From contig JAILEU010000079.1 in NCBI GenBank assembly GCA_024697785.1, positions 1 to 64,000 of the forward strand: 64,000 nucleotides of DNA, in the 5' to 3' direction. Numbering within the stretch: position 1 is the first letter of the stretch; each line of letters begins with the position of its first letter. The notes under the pieces were generated by a model. It searched no databases. It worked only from the letters and a program-made list of their open reading frames with translations, and had not been told where the DNA came from. The DNA comes from Bacteroidaceae bacterium (GTDB taxonomy: Bacteria; Bacteroidota; Bacteroidia; Bacteroidales; Bacteroidaceae). This document shows positions 31,402 to 40,090 of this stretch, one piece after another. Both the position numbers and the translations under genes were made by a program.

Positions 31402-33111
31402 TTATCGCCCGATAAACACGAGACCTCCACTGCGCTCGGAACCGTCGGTATAATAGAAATTCATACCATACCAAAGAGTATCGAAAGCATCGGTGACGTG
31501 CGTCTTGTACTCATCTGGATTGTCAGGGGTGTCCTGTGTGCCTTCGGGAGTCTTGTCTTTTTCAAAGCCGTTCTTACCCTGGCGAATACCTGTCTGCTCC
31601 ATGGCCAGCTTCAGGAACTCTGTCCCCATGGCATTGAAACGGATAGCCAGATAACCTGGATCACCTTTGAGGGCGAGGTCGATGGCTTCATGCTTCCACG
31701 CATGCTGAGGGGGCGGGCCGACGAATCTCATGGTGACCGTCCAGCCGTTCTCCTCAAAAACTCGCTCGATCAAGTCGGCATAACTCTCACTGCTGCTGCC
31801 GGTCTCCCAGACAAAGGTGGAATCATAATAGACTGTGCACGTATGCGACAGCTTGGGCGCGTAATAGTCGCAGACGTTCTGTACGAGCTCCTGTAGCTTC
31901 AGGGGAGTCTTCACGAAAAAACTGTGCAACACCTTCATGGTGTGACCGTCTTTCTGTGCTACCACAGCGCTGTTGATGGCAGCATTGGAGTCGAAAGCCA
32001 TGTGAAGCGGACGGTTGTAGTCAACGTCATCGTCGCCCAGGCAATTGGCTGAAGTGGCGATTAGCGACTTCCAGTTGCGGGGAAGACTGTCTATCGTCCC
32101 GCTGTCTGAAGGGATATAGAAATGAACGTTGTCATCCAATGCGGAGTAGAACCCATTGGGCACCTTGAAAAGGCGCTCGTTTAAAAAGGCCGTCCGCCAG
32201 ATCAGAGGAGGGGAGTCGCGGTACATCTGCCAGATGTAATCTTCTCCGACTACCTCGAGATTGTCAAAGATGTCATATTCGCCATAGAACACCGTGAACT
32301 CCCTGGTCTTTCCTTTCTGTTTAATGACGGGCGGCTGGAACTTACGGGCAAGGTCCAGATCCTTGCGCAGCAGACGGACACAGCGGTCGCGGTACTCCTC
32401 AGTGATTCCTTCCGTTCGCTCCATCGTCTTCAGCTGGCGATAGAGGTTCCTGATATAATTAATGTGCCCGGCATCCATCTCTTCCTCCTTATCGAGAATC
32501 CATCGCCCGCGGCTGGAGGTAGGCATGTCGGTGGTATAGCAGACGCTGTGGTGATGGGGGCAGTTGCCGAAGTACTGTTCGTTACCTCGGTTGGCGGGAT
32601 TGACTTCGCTCTTGATCTTCTCGTAGTCGAGAAACTTGGCCTCTGGACCGATGACCCAGTCGAGGCTCATGGAGTTAGCACTCATGCCCTGGTTGAAAGA
32701 CAGGACAACAACAAACGTGCCGTTCCAGAAGTGCATCCCGTTCTTATAAGCATCCATCAGTACGGGCCGCTTGGGCTGTGCAAAATTCATGCTCGGAGGC
32801 GCTTTGTGACCGACTACGTAATGAACGCCTTCAATGTAGCCCCATGTCTTCAGGGCGTGGCAGATGGCAGGAAGGGTGTTGTTCCATGCCTTGCTGTAGG
32901 TGGGCGACAACAGTGCTCCGGTGCTGCCAGGCATTTCCCATACGTTGCGGAGGATGAAACGGGCATCGACACCTTCGCTCTTGCCGGTTCCGCGGCTGCA
33001 TACAAGGTATTCGTCGTGCGCTCCAATGGCCATGGCGGCACGCTGCATCTTATTGAAGAACTTCTTCTGGACGTCGGCCGCACGCTTGCGAAACATCTGC
33101 TCGTCAATCAT
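31402..33111 (-). CDS. terL: Terminase large subunit
   Basis: 569-residue packaging motor. An N-terminal ATPase with Walker A SRGTGKS (residues 39-45) and a motif-II-like hydrophobic strand (MSLDWVIGPEAKFLD) is followed by an RNase-H-like nuclease domain with acidic residues at MAFDSNAAINSAVV (about 385) and VYYDSTFVWE (about 430). It translocates DNA into the prohead and cuts concatemers. Start overlaps the upstream gene by eight bases. Family details suggest a Bacteroidetes-specific terminase subgroup. Confidence 0.85.
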   Translation of the reverse strand: MIDEQMFRKRAADVQKKFFNKMQRAAMAIGAHDEYLVCSRGTGKSEGVDARFILRNVWEMPGSTGALLSPTYSKAWNNTLPAICHALKTWGYIEGVHYVVGHKAPPSMNFAQPKRPVLMDAYKNGMHFWNGTFVVVLSFNQGMSANSMSLDWVIGPEAKFLDYEKIKSEVNPANRGNEQYFGNCPHHHSVCYTTDMPTSSRGRWILDKEEEMDAGHINYIRNLYRQLKTMERTEGITEEYRDRCVRLLRKDLDLARKFQPPVIKQKGKTREFTVFYGEYDIFDNLEVVGEDYIWQMYRDSPPLIWRTAFLNERLFKVPNGFYSALDDNVHFYIPSDSGTIDSLPRNWKSLIATSANCLGDDDVDYNRPLHMAFDSNAAINSAVVAQKDGHTMKVLHSFFVKTPLKLQELVQNVCDYYAPKLSHTCTVYYDSTFVWETGSSSESYADLIERVFEENGWTVTMRFVGPPPQHAWKHEAIDLALKGDPGYLAIRFNAMGTEFLKLAMEQTGIRQGKNGFEKDKTPEGTQDTPDNPDEYKTHVTDAFDTLWYGMNFYYTDGSERSGGLVFIGR

Positions 33112-33676
33112 CGGCCACCTCCTCGTACTGTGCGTCCTCAGCCCTGCCCAGGAAAAGCTCGCGGAGACGCTTCCTTTTTGCCTCCAGCTCGTCAGTAGGT
33201 ATAGCCTTCATCCCCTCTATAAGCGTGAGGTCGTCAGATGGCTCGAAGATAGGAGGCAGCATCTCACTCCAGTCCATGGACTCGTCATCCTTATCAAGCC
33301 GCGTATATTTGCCCAGTTTGTCGAGCGCGGCTGCTGCACCCTTGGCATCCTCCTTGCGCATGGCCATGGCATAGATTTCCTTAGCCCCTTCGATAACAAG
33401 ATGCCGGTACCAGTTCTTACCGGCAAGGGATATGTTGCCAGTAATCTTGGTCACGGCAGCCACATCGCGGTATGCCTGGCTCTTTCCAACAGGGTCACAA
33501 AGACCGTTGCAGCCGTGCATAAGGTAGTCCACTATCTCCTTGTCAGGCGTCAGCGGATTGTCCATCTTTCGCGTTATACACAGTTCATAGCGACGCTTCA
33601 CCTGCAGCTCCAAAGGAGAGAGAGACGAGCAGACGGAAGCATCCTTAAACAGAAACTGTGTGATATCGCGCTTCAT
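33104..33676 (-). CDS. Phage protein before terminase large subunit
   Basis: 190 residues, helix-rich and charged. The order of the genes (next to terL) suggests a role in terminase or DNA recognition. A PLTPDKEIVDYLMHGCNGLCDPVGKSQAYRDVAAVTKITGNIS stretch could be a DNA-binding helical bundle. It overlaps terL by eight bases and its own start overlaps the upstream stop by four. No specific motif seen; with the 112-residue gene it is one of two small-terminase candidates. Confidence 0.5.
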   Translation of the reverse strand: MKRDITQFLFKDASVCSSLSPLELQVKRRYELCITRKMDNPLTPDKEIVDYLMHGCNGLCDPVGKSQAYRDVAAVTKITGNISLAGKNWYRHLVIEGAKEIYAMAMRKEDAKGAAAALDKLGKYTRLDKDDESMDWSEMLPPIFEPSDDLTLIEGMKAIPTDELEAKRKRLRELFLGRAEDAQYEEVADD

Positions 33677-34011
33677 AAATAATCGTTTTCTTGAAGGTAA
33701 CTGTCGGCCAATGGCTGTGCTGCAGGACTCCCCTTCAGGGCGAAGTCGACGACTTTCTTCCTCAGCTTTAACTTGGTGTCGAGACGGCCTTTCTTATAGG
33801 CTATGGATAAGGGGGTGTTGATATCATTCTTCAGATTGTAAATAAAAAGGCCCGTCTCTTCAGGTGTCATCCCAATGAGCAGAGCGACCTCACGGGCTGG
33901 CATCAGAGCTGCCGCCATGCGTTCTATCTCTGAACACGACTCGGCATCCTCAAACCTCGACAGGGAGGGCTGCGTCAAAGATGGAGTCAAAGGATTCTCT
34001 GAAGTATTCAT
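33673..34011 (-). CDS. Possible terminase small subunit
   Basis: 112 residues. Central MPAREVALLIGMTPEETGLFIYNL resembles the helix-turn-helix in small terminases. The flanking KGRLDTKLKLRKKVVDFALKGSPAAQPLADSYLQEND region is typical of phage terminase small-subunit-like or DNA-binding proteins that end in a repeated helical tail. Start at 34011 is chosen from the protein look; the gene lies partly inside the end of the PLD-like gene (62-base overlap). DNA recognition is inferred. Confidence 0.6.
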   Translation of the reverse strand: MNTSENPLTPSLTQPSLSRFEDAESCSEIERMAAALMPAREVALLIGMTPEETGLFIYNLKNDINTPLSIAYKKGRLDTKLKLRKKVVDFALKGSPAAQPLADSYLQENDYL

Positions 34012-34432
34012 AATGCCGTCCTGATGTAAAGTAAAAACCACTTTCGATACGGGTGGCTCGGTTTAGATTGGCGCTGCCGGTGATGCCGAACTGATAGCAT
34101 TCGTTCTCTATGAGCAGCAGCTTAGCGTGGGTGTGATCGATACGGATATCCGTTGTTAGGCTGGAGGCGAAAAGGAGAAGGCCAATCTTGTGACGCTGAA
34201 TGCCGAGGTCGAGCACCATTTTCAGGTTTCGGACGTTGGCGGTACCGCTGATCACACGCAGGCTCTCCTCACTGATATTGTATGACATGAGACGCAAATC
34301 GGCAGGTCCGATGGTTTCTAACAGAGAGGGCAGCACATCATGTACTGCCCAGTCTCCTCTGTTCATGAAAGGCTCTATCGAACCAGGCTCTAAAGCCATG
34401 GGGAAGAATTCGTCAAGAAGCTGCTTCCTCAT
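33950..34432 (-). CDS. Phospholipase D-like (HKD) domain protein
   Basis: 160 residues. One half-HKD motif is visible: H-T-H-A-K-L-L-L-I-E followed by GSANLNRATRIESG, with Glu replacing the usual Asp. Such single-HKD proteins act as dimers, often as nucleases (Nuc type) rather than phospholipases. The gene lies between the unknown 262-residue gene and the small terminase candidate, overlapping each (20 and 62 bases). Proteins like this occur in Bacteroidetes phage packaging modules; role unknown. Confidence 0.65.
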   Translation of the reverse strand: MRKQLLDEFFPMALEPGSIEPFMNRGDWAVHDVLPSLLETIGPADLRLMSYNISEESLRVISGTANVRNLKMVLDLGIQRHKIGLLLFASSLTTDIRIDHTHAKLLLIENECYQFGITGSANLNRATRIESGFYFTSGRHYEYFRESFDSIFDAALPVEV

Positions 34433-35201
34433 CGGCTATCTGTTTCTCGAGATCCGCCAGTTCCTGCTCATATCGGGCGAGGCGCTCAAGAGCCTTGGCG
34501 GCAGCTTCGGCATTGCCTTCAGCCTGATATTTCTCCGCCGCCTTGCGGTTAGTGCGGATGTTGTCATTGAGCCGTTTCAGATTACGTGTGAGCTCTATGC
34601 CCTTGGCAACATCGCTGCGCTGCATCCCAGCATCGTCGGTTGACGAGCCGTCCTTGTCTGACGCCCAGTCGTCAAGTTCGTCCCAGAGCTGACGACGTTC
34701 ATCGTCCAGCTTGCACAGCTCATCGGCGATGGTAGCGGCTTCTTCGCCCTCTGCATGCGAGAGGTCGGCATGCAGCCTGGCCATCAGGGGAACGAGCTCC
34801 TTGATGCGCCCGTACTTGGCCGACATCTCTTCAGGAAGGTCGCCCTCCAGGAACTTCTTTGTGCCTCCAGCGAGCTCGATATAGGCAGGAGCTTCGTCCT
34901 TCGCATTTGGAGCAGGCTGGGCAGGCGTAGCTGCGGGCTTGCTCGGAGAGACGTACTCCGCCTGCAGCACTTGCTGGTAGGGAAGCGGATTCAGCGAAAT
35001 GTTCTCCGCGATGCGCTGCAGCTTGGCAACAAGCAACGTCATGTGCTGGGCTCCGGCCGGAACTGCTGCGACGCTATGGAAGTAGACTCCATAGCGTTCT
35101 ACGAGCTCCTTGTTGGCCAGGCGGTCAAACAGCACGAGACCCTCAGCGTAGTTGCGCTGAGGTTCTCGTAACCATTGATTAAGTTTCTCTAATGTCGTCA
35201 T
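34413..35201 (-). CDS. Coiled-coil phage protein between capsid and packaging genes
   Basis: 262 residues: a helical N-terminal domain (1-75), a Pro/Ala-rich linker (about 85-105), and two coiled-coil stretches ending in a long Ala/Glu/Lys helix (about 200-262, EAAAKALERLARYEQELADLEKQI). No family recognised. The gene starts 12 bases after the stop codon of the upstream hydrophobic-leader protein. Its place in the capsid region suggests a virion or assembly role. Confidence 0.5.
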   Translation of the reverse strand: MTTLEKLNQWLREPQRNYAEGLVLFDRLANKELVERYGVYFHSVAAVPAGAQHMTLLVAKLQRIAENISLNPLPYQQVLQAEYVSPSKPAATPAQPAPNAKDEAPAYIELAGGTKKFLEGDLPEEMSAKYGRIKELVPLMARLHADLSHAEGEEAATIADELCKLDDERRQLWDELDDWASDKDGSSTDDAGMQRSDVAKGIELTRNLKRLNDNIRTNRKAAEKYQAEGNAEAAAKALERLARYEQELADLEKQIADEEAAS

Positions 35202-35213
35202 AGCTGTTGAAAC

Positions 35214-35903
35214 TTAGGAGGGATAGGTCAGCGTACCCGCAACGGGGTCAACGGTGAACTGGTCGTCCAGATAGACATCGGACTGATTGCTCGGTGCCGA
35301 GAACTCGAACTTCGAGCCGCGAAGATCTGCGCGAGCCTGGCCGCCAGTCTTGCTGGGAGAAATGTGGCAGGGAAGGGCGGGAGTGCCGACCATCTGCTGC
35401 TTTCCGTCTGGATCAGCGATGATGACGATGCAGGGACGGTTCTTGATAAAGGCCGCGAAGCCGGCTATCTCTGACTCATTGCCAGGATAGAAGAACTCAC
35501 CCTTCTGCTCAAAGCTCTTACCATCCACCTCACCAACACTGTCTGCATTGTAGGTTACCTTGGCCTCGGTGGAATAGATGAATATAGGAGCATACTTGTT
35601 TTCCGTCTCGCCGATATTCTTGAAGATAAACTTACCGGCAGCGGTTACATAGTCCGCCCAGTCGGCTGGAACTGCGGGAAGGGCTGGAGCTGCAGAGATG
35701 TAGTCCAGGGGAATCACGGCAGCCCAGTTGCTGTAGCCGCCCATGTTATTCTTTCCCTGCTGATAGAGCAGAGGCCCCATCACAGCGAGGGACACGGCAA
35801 CATCGTCGCCAAGAGGAAGACCGAACGCCTGAGCGCCCGAGAAAAGGAGAGCCGTGGCCAGCAGCCCGGCGAAAACGAGAAGAATTTTCTTAAAAGTTTT
35901 CAT
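35214..35903 (-). CDS. Virion-region protein with N-terminal hydrophobic segment
   Basis: 229 residues. It begins with a hydrophobic segment resembling a signal peptide (MKTFKKILLVFAGLLATALLFSGAQA), followed by a beta-rich domain with many aromatic residues. The size and location downstream of the capsid gene would suit a head decoration or head-tail protein; the signal-like start is odd for a virion protein. Start at 35903 gives the signal-like leader. A strong hairpin separates it from the capsid gene. Confidence 0.5.
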   Translation of the reverse strand: MKTFKKILLVFAGLLATALLFSGAQAFGLPLGDDVAVSLAVMGPLLYQQGKNNMGGYSNWAAVIPLDYISAAPALPAVPADWADYVTAAGKFIFKNIGETENKYAPIFIYSTEAKVTYNADSVGEVDGKSFEQKGEFFYPGNESEIAGFAAFIKNRPCIVIIADPDGKQQMVGTPALPCHISPSKTGGQARADLRGSKFEFSAPSNQSDVYLDDQFTVDPVAGTLTYPS

Positions 35904-35919
35904 TTTATTCTTTTTTAGC

Positions 35920-35943
35920 GGGGAGCCGCGCAAGCGACTCCCC
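35920..35943 (-). terminator. Hairpin between capsid gene and next gene
   Basis: Stem GGGGAGCCGC/GCGACTCCCC with GCAA loop (one mismatch), followed on the minus strand by GCTAAAAAAG. It may limit read-through so the capsid gene is expressed more than downstream genes. Confidence 0.6.
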
Positions 35944-35953
35944 TGGTGAATGG

Positions 35954-37222
35954 TTAGTTAGCGGTATAAGACGCCGTCTTGACGATGTCTTCACCGGCCT
36001 TGACCGTGATGCTGATGTCAGCAGGAGCGGTATAGCCTTCGACAGCCTCGAACTTGATGGTGTAGCTGCCAGGAACAAGGCCGAGGATGTACTGGCCGGA
36101 GCTGCGATGCTTGGTGTAGCCATCCAGATACCAGCGGGCAGCAGAGGGACCGGTGATATCGACACGAACGGCACCCGTGGAGGTGTAGTCGCCGGCAAGG
36201 TTCAGGCTGTTGTTGGTCTGGTCGTTCACACGGAACATCTTCTCGTGCCAGTCGCGGAGACGCGTGCCATAGCTGGCCTGCAGCCAGAACTGCACATCGT
36301 TGGGATCCTCGTAGGGGCTGCGAACCAGCACGAACTGCGAGGCGGAAGAGGTGTTCCAGCCGAAGTCGAGCAGACCGGGCTTCATGAGCATGACACGGTT
36401 GCCCGTGCCGATGGCGACATGGGAGATGAACTCCAGACCGGGGCAGAGGGCGTCCTCGCGAATCTGTGTCTTCACCTGCTCCATGGTGGGCATGTCGAAC
36501 GCCTTGACCTTGTTGCGGAAGGCGGCACGGACGTTGACAAGCACGTTCTCCGGAATGTAGAGCAGCGGGGCACCACCGATGTTGCTGCGGAGCATGTTGT
36601 GAGCACCGCCGATGAAGTCGACCAGGTTCTCGTAGGCAGCCGTATCGTTGCTGTCCACAGGGGCGTCAAAGGCTCCGGTGGGGGCATAGTTGCCGCGGGC
36701 TGCGGTGATGTTGCCGCCGGTGATGAGGGCGTCGATGATAGCATCGAAGCCGTTGAAGCACGAGAGGGCGTTGACGCCTTCGTCGTTACGCTCGGCGGGG
36801 AACAGGGCAAACATCAGGTCTTCGGCGTGAGTCTTGATCATCGTCTGGATGATCTTATACTCCAGGGGGTGCTGCTTCGTCTTGTTGTCGAAGGGTTTGC
36901 CACCGAGGAACTGCACGTCGGTATCCTTGTAGTTCGTGATGTTTTCCTTGGCCGAGAAATAGGTCTCATAAACCGAGAGGTCGGAGCTCTCGTAGGCGAG
37001 CATGCCATCCTTATAGGAGACTGTGAGACCAGCCACGTAGGGACGGGTACCGCCGCTCTTGCGACGCTCGTTGTGGATGACATCCTTCATGTCCACCTTC
37101 ATCACGTTCAGGCGGAGGGCCTTGATGGCCTCGGTCAGCGCAAAGGCCGGCAGCTGGCGAAGCAGAGGATCATACTTCTCAGCAGCCTTGCGCAGACCGT
37201 CAACAGTTACAATTTTTGCCAT
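35954..37222 (-). CDS. Major capsid protein with C-terminal Ig-like domain
   Basis: 422 residues, with its size and place (after the prohead protease, before packaging genes) typical of an HK97-fold capsid protein. The main body spans about 1-350. The C-terminal 65 residues (WYLDGYTKHRSSGQYILGLVPGSYTIKFEAVEGYTAPADISITVKAG) look like a PEGA/Ig-like domain of the sort displayed on capsid surfaces to bind host glycans or mucus. A long charged N-terminal region (1-80) may be scaffold-like delta domain. The gene lies 39 bases after the protease gene. Assigned by context and domain order. Confidence 0.75.
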   Translation of the reverse strand: MAKIVTVDGLRKAAEKYDPLLRQLPAFALTEAIKALRLNVMKVDMKDVIHNERRKSGGTRPYVAGLTVSYKDGMLAYESSDLSVYETYFSAKENITNYKDTDVQFLGGKPFDNKTKQHPLEYKIIQTMIKTHAEDLMFALFPAERNDEGVNALSCFNGFDAIIDALITGGNITAARGNYAPTGAFDAPVDSNDTAAYENLVDFIGGAHNMLRSNIGGAPLLYIPENVLVNVRAAFRNKVKAFDMPTMEQVKTQIREDALCPGLEFISHVAIGTGNRVMLMKPGLLDFGWNTSSASQFVLVRSPYEDPNDVQFWLQASYGTRLRDWHEKMFRVNDQTNNSLNLAGDYTSTGAVRVDITGPSAARWYLDGYTKHRSSGQYILGLVPGSYTIKFEAVEGYTAPADISITVKAGEDIVKTASYTAN

Positions 37223-37260
37223 GGATAGGAAAGGTTAAAAGGTTAGTTGTTCGTGGCTGA

Positions 37261-38229
37261 TTAGTCCAGCATGCCGAGCTTGTCGGCGCCGGCAATGATG
37301 GAAGCGTAGTCGTCGGTATTGGCAGCTGCCTGGAGGAACTTGTCCACGTCGCTCAGCGTCTCATCGGCAGGATCACCGGCAGGGTTGAGGTCGGGCGAGG
37401 GGACGGCCGACTTCTTCAGGTTCTCAACTTGCTGCTTCAGGGCGGACTCGGAAGTCTTGAGCGAAGCAATCTCGCTGTCCTTGGATGCCAAGGCGGTGGC
37501 GTGAGAGGCGATGACATCCGAGAGCTCCTTCGTCTTTGAAGCCAGCTCCGTGGTCTTCGTCTCCAGCTCGCTGCGCAGACGCGCCATCTCGCCGTCAAGC
37601 GACAGCAGCTGCTCGTCGGTCAGCTCTGTTTCCTGAGCCTTATCCTTCGGAATACCGAGGAAGGCCAGCACAGCAGAAAGGGTTTCTTTCAGTTTCATAG
37701 GCTGTTTTTGGGGGTTAGAGGTTGGTAATGAGGGTATGTAGTTCACATCGTTTTTCAGCGAAAGGGCAAGTACGTTGTCCGAGGGGCCATAGAGGCGCAC
37801 GGCGTTGGCGTTGGCGGGAATATCGACGAAGCTGGCCTCCATGAGTTCCCACTCCGTTACAGACTCGCGCGTCTGGCCGGGAAGAAGATCCTTCTCGTTC
37901 TTCGACGTCGAGATGACGACAAGGCCGATGGAGGTGGCGCTGATGGTGCCCGCCTCCACCTTGGCGCAGACAAGCTTCGACAGATCGTCCACACAGTCGA
38001 ACACCGGCACGGCCGTGATACTTTCGTCCGTCACCTCGATGTCCTCCCAGTGGCCGATGGGCTTAGACTCGCCCCAGTACTGGTTACCCTCATCCCTGAA
38101 GTGCATCCAGAGCATGACGGGGTTCTTCTTGAAACGCTCCAGACGGCCGCCGCTCGTGATGACGCGGTAGCCATAAGAGTTCAGACTGTTGTCTGTAAGA
38201 ACAAAGCGCTTGTCAATCTTCTTGGCCAT
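37261..38229 (-). CDS. Prohead protease fused to scaffold
   Basis: 322 residues. The N-terminal 150 residues match the HK97 prohead protease/S78 pattern: WMHFRDEG (His), then GTISATSIG (Ser in TS) and MEASFVDIPANANA. The remaining part is a coiled-coil scaffold of about 145 residues (DGEMARLRSELETKTTELASKTKELSDVIASHAT..) ending in an acidic helix. Such fusions mature the prohead by cleaving scaffold and capsid. An internal in-frame ATG at 37698 (MKLKETLSAV) could give free scaffold. Promoter-like CAAAGATA sits 20 bases upstream (38249-38256), with a poor -33 box. Start at 38229 is based on domain borders. Confidence 0.78.
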   Translation of the reverse strand: MAKKIDKRFVLTDNSLNSYGYRVITSGGRLERFKKNPVMLWMHFRDEGNQYWGESKPIGHWEDIEVTDESITAVPVFDCVDDLSKLVCAKVEAGTISATSIGLVVISTSKNEKDLLPGQTRESVTEWELMEASFVDIPANANAVRLYGPSDNVLALSLKNDVNYIPSLPTSNPQKQPMKLKETLSAVLAFLGIPKDKAQETELTDEQLLSLDGEMARLRSELETKTTELASKTKELSDVIASHATALASKDSEIASLKTSESALKQQVENLKKSAVPSPDLNPAGDPADETLSDVDKFLQAAANTDDYASIIAGADKLGMLD

Positions 38230-38248
38230 AGCATGATTATTTACGCTA

Positions 38249-38256
38249 CAAAGATA
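38249..38256 (-). promoter_or_regulatory. Possible -7 box before the capsid module
   Basis: TATCTTTG on the minus strand, but no TTG at 19-21 bp upstream (TTTTTCGC there). It may be a phage-activated late promoter. Confidence 0.35.
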
Positions 38257-38291
38257 GGCAGACGCACCCCGCGCGAAAAAGACTAAAAACG

Positions 38292-38735
38292 CTATTGCAA
38301 CCCTTGGTAAGGGACCTCCGAGACAAGTTTCAGCCGATAGTTGTGACCGTCGGCTGCTGTCGTGCCTGGTACCCGCACCAGCGAACCGTGCATCGGCCAT
38401 TCCTTGGTGCCATAGAAAACGACGTCACCCGAGGCGTAGAAGCAGCGCAGCAGGCAACCCTTCACCGTCGCCAGCGAAGCATAGCTCTTCAGCGGTTCCG
38501 TCACACGGAAGAGGTTCAACGTCGCCTCCGTATGCAGCAGCTTGCCCGCATCGGAGTCCTCTACGTCGGGGCTGACCGTCGAACGAAGCTGAGCCAAAGG
38601 GAGCGACACCCAGACAGCACCCGGCTCTAACACAAGCGACACTACGTAGCCGTCGGCAATCTCAACCGACGCTACTTCGTCAATACACACAATGTCCGCG
38701 GCCACAATACCGCCAAGCCTATTCTCTATTTCCAT
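38292..38735 (-). CDS. Phage protein upstream of the protease
   Basis: 147 residues of beta-rich, Val/Ala-rich sequence (ADIVCIDEVASVEIADGYVVSLVLEPGAVWVSL). Not recognised; it resembles small tail or joining proteins and has no membrane helix. Start chosen at 38735 (MEIENRLG). It sits between the protease-scaffold gene and the 160-residue gene, each on the same leftward strand. Confidence 0.5.
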   Translation of the reverse strand: MEIENRLGGIVAADIVCIDEVASVEIADGYVVSLVLEPGAVWVSLPLAQLRSTVSPDVEDSDAGKLLHTEATLNLFRVTEPLKSYASLATVKGCLLRCFYASGDVVFYGTKEWPMHGSLVRVPGTTAADGHNYRLKLVSEVPYQGLQ

Positions 38736-38814
38736 ATTATAGGTGTTTTGTAGTGATTCTGTAAAAATCCGCCCAGGGACGGAAGACAAAATGAACGAAA
38801 ATCGGCATGCATTT

Positions 38815-39297
38815 TTAAGATTTTTTTGCAGAAAAATGGATGTCTATGCGCTCTTTCTTCTCACGCTGCTGCATCCGCTGGTAATTCTTCAGCAGCATGT
38901 CTTCGTTTGACTGCGTCAGACCGTTCACGCTGATGAAGAGTAGGACGGCGTCAAGGATCCTGTCGCCATAGACATGGACACGCCTCGACATGAACAGATG
39001 GAACTCCCGCCAGTACATCCGATATACGGCGCTCGCGATGCGCCCCTTCGCCTGGCGGCTGATGAAGTTCGTCCGGCTGGTGACGCGGGCACCGCCCTGA
39101 CGCTTCGGATCCGGAAGGATAACCTCGACGTTCCCCTCCTCCTTCTCGCCGATGGGCCGCTTGCGCAGACTGTCATAGACCATCTCATACAACCGGCTGC
39201 TCGGCGGCAGCTTCACCATTCCGGGCTCTCCGGCAGGGTAGCGCTTCTGCAAGTACTCCGCAAGATAGGGCTTCAGGGTAAGTTTAATGGTATACAT
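38815..39297 (-). CDS. Small conserved-looking Bacteroidetes phage protein
   Basis: 160 residues. Features: N-terminal TIKLTLKPYLAEYLQKRYPAG, a KRQGGARVTSRTNFISRQAKGRIASAVYRMYWREFHLFMSRRV basic helical centre, and a GLTQSNEDMLLKNYQRMQQREKK end that looks like a helix-turn-helix or adaptor. Such proteins are common in Bacteroidetes prophages next to structural modules, and a DNA-binding role (late regulator) is possible. The start at 39297 follows a strong promoter by 29 bases. Confidence 0.55.
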   Translation of the reverse strand: MYTIKLTLKPYLAEYLQKRYPAGEPGMVKLPPSSRLYEMVYDSLRKRPIGEKEEGNVEVILPDPKRQGGARVTSRTNFISRQAKGRIASAVYRMYWREFHLFMSRRVHVYGDRILDAVLLFISVNGLTQSNEDMLLKNYQRMQQREKKERIDIHFSAKKS

Positions 39298-39325
39298 GGC
39301 ACTTTCAATGGACAAATAAATCGTA

Positions 39326-39356
39326 CAAAGTTACTGAAATACATGTAAAAAAGCAA
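39326..39356 (-). promoter_or_regulatory. Promoter of the capsid-side operon
   Basis: Minus strand TTG (39354-39356), a 20-bp spacer and TAACTTTG (39326-39333). Confidence 0.72.
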
Positions 39357-39465
39357 GTGAATTGCTGTTTTTTTTCGGGGAATGAAACAACTTTTAACGC
39401 CCCGCACAAAACTACCCGTTCAAAAAATGGGGTCAAAAATCGTGCAAACTCTTTTTTTGTGCAAA

Positions 39466-39481
39466 TGTTTCACGTGAAACG
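39466..39481. promoter_or_regulatory. parS-like 16-bp palindrome
   Basis: TGTTTCACGTGAAACG matches the conserved chromosomal parS consensus (TGTTTCACGTGAAACA) at 15 of 16 positions. It lies in the gene-free stretch 39298-40090, which also has CTGTAC/GTACAG and CGTAC-rich palindromes (39503-39670), repeated ATCGTGCA words and three terminators. Confidence 0.65.
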
Positions 39482-39705
39482 CTGATTATTAGCGCGTTTA
39501 GTGCTGTACAAAAAACGTACAGTTTCCGCACTGCCCGTACTATTTCGCCAATTCGTGCGAATCGTGCAGAAGTGTGCAAAATCGTGCAAAAATCGTGCGG
39601 ACGTAGTACGTTGATTCCCTTTGCGTTTAGCGTGCCTTCCGTACGTTTCGTACGAAAGTACGATTTTTTCCCTATTTATAGGGTAGGGTATTTTTGAGAG
39701 AAGAA

Positions 39706-39755
39706 AATTTTTAAAAAAAGAATAAGAGCGCCCGCGGTTTTTCGCAGACGCTCTT
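39706..39755 (-). terminator. Terminator in the parS-like gap
   Basis: AAGAGCG (39724-39730) with CGCTCTT (39749-39755), the inner part also pairing, followed on the minus strand by TATTCTTTTTTT. Confidence 0.65.
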
Positions 39756-39885
39756 GATAGTGAGGCCGTTCGCTTGTGCGGCTTCCCCCGCACCCCCTCC
39801 TCATCACGCCAGTCCGGCTGTACGGTTGTCCAAATGCTTTTTGATTTAAATAGGGGAGTCAAGAGGGGAAGCGGTTCGGATGAAA

Positions 39886-39910
39886 CGCTGGGCGGCCGAG
39901 CCGCCCAGCG
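39886..39910. terminator. Perfect 11-bp hairpin
   Basis: CGCTGGGCGGC-CGA-GCCGCCCAGCG; no T run on either strand of note, so it may be a bidirectional block or mRNA stabiliser. Confidence 0.55.
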
Positions 39911-39951
39911 GAAGGAAGAGGGGTTGAAATGCTCCAGGATCGACATCCAAT

Positions 39952-39984
39952 AAAACCCCGCAGGACTATGGGAAGACTGCGGGG
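39952..39984 (-). terminator. Terminator of the tail-fibre/lysis operon
   Basis: CCCCGCAG (39956-39963) with CTGCGGGG (39977-39984), then TTTTATTGG on the minus strand, about 105 bases after the endolysin stop. Confidence 0.75.
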
Positions 39985-40090
39985 CGGGACAGAGGTTCTG
40001 CTGGATTGGTGGGCGAGGCTGCCTGTGATAGAACCCTTAGCTTAACGCACGACAAAGGTATGGAGCCGTTGTTGAACCGGTAAAGACAAA

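Noticed and set aside
39470-39946. 158-residue leftward ORF in the parS-like gap
   Set aside because: It reads through the parS-like palindrome and two terminator hairpins, has no family pattern and odd composition; treated as noncoding.
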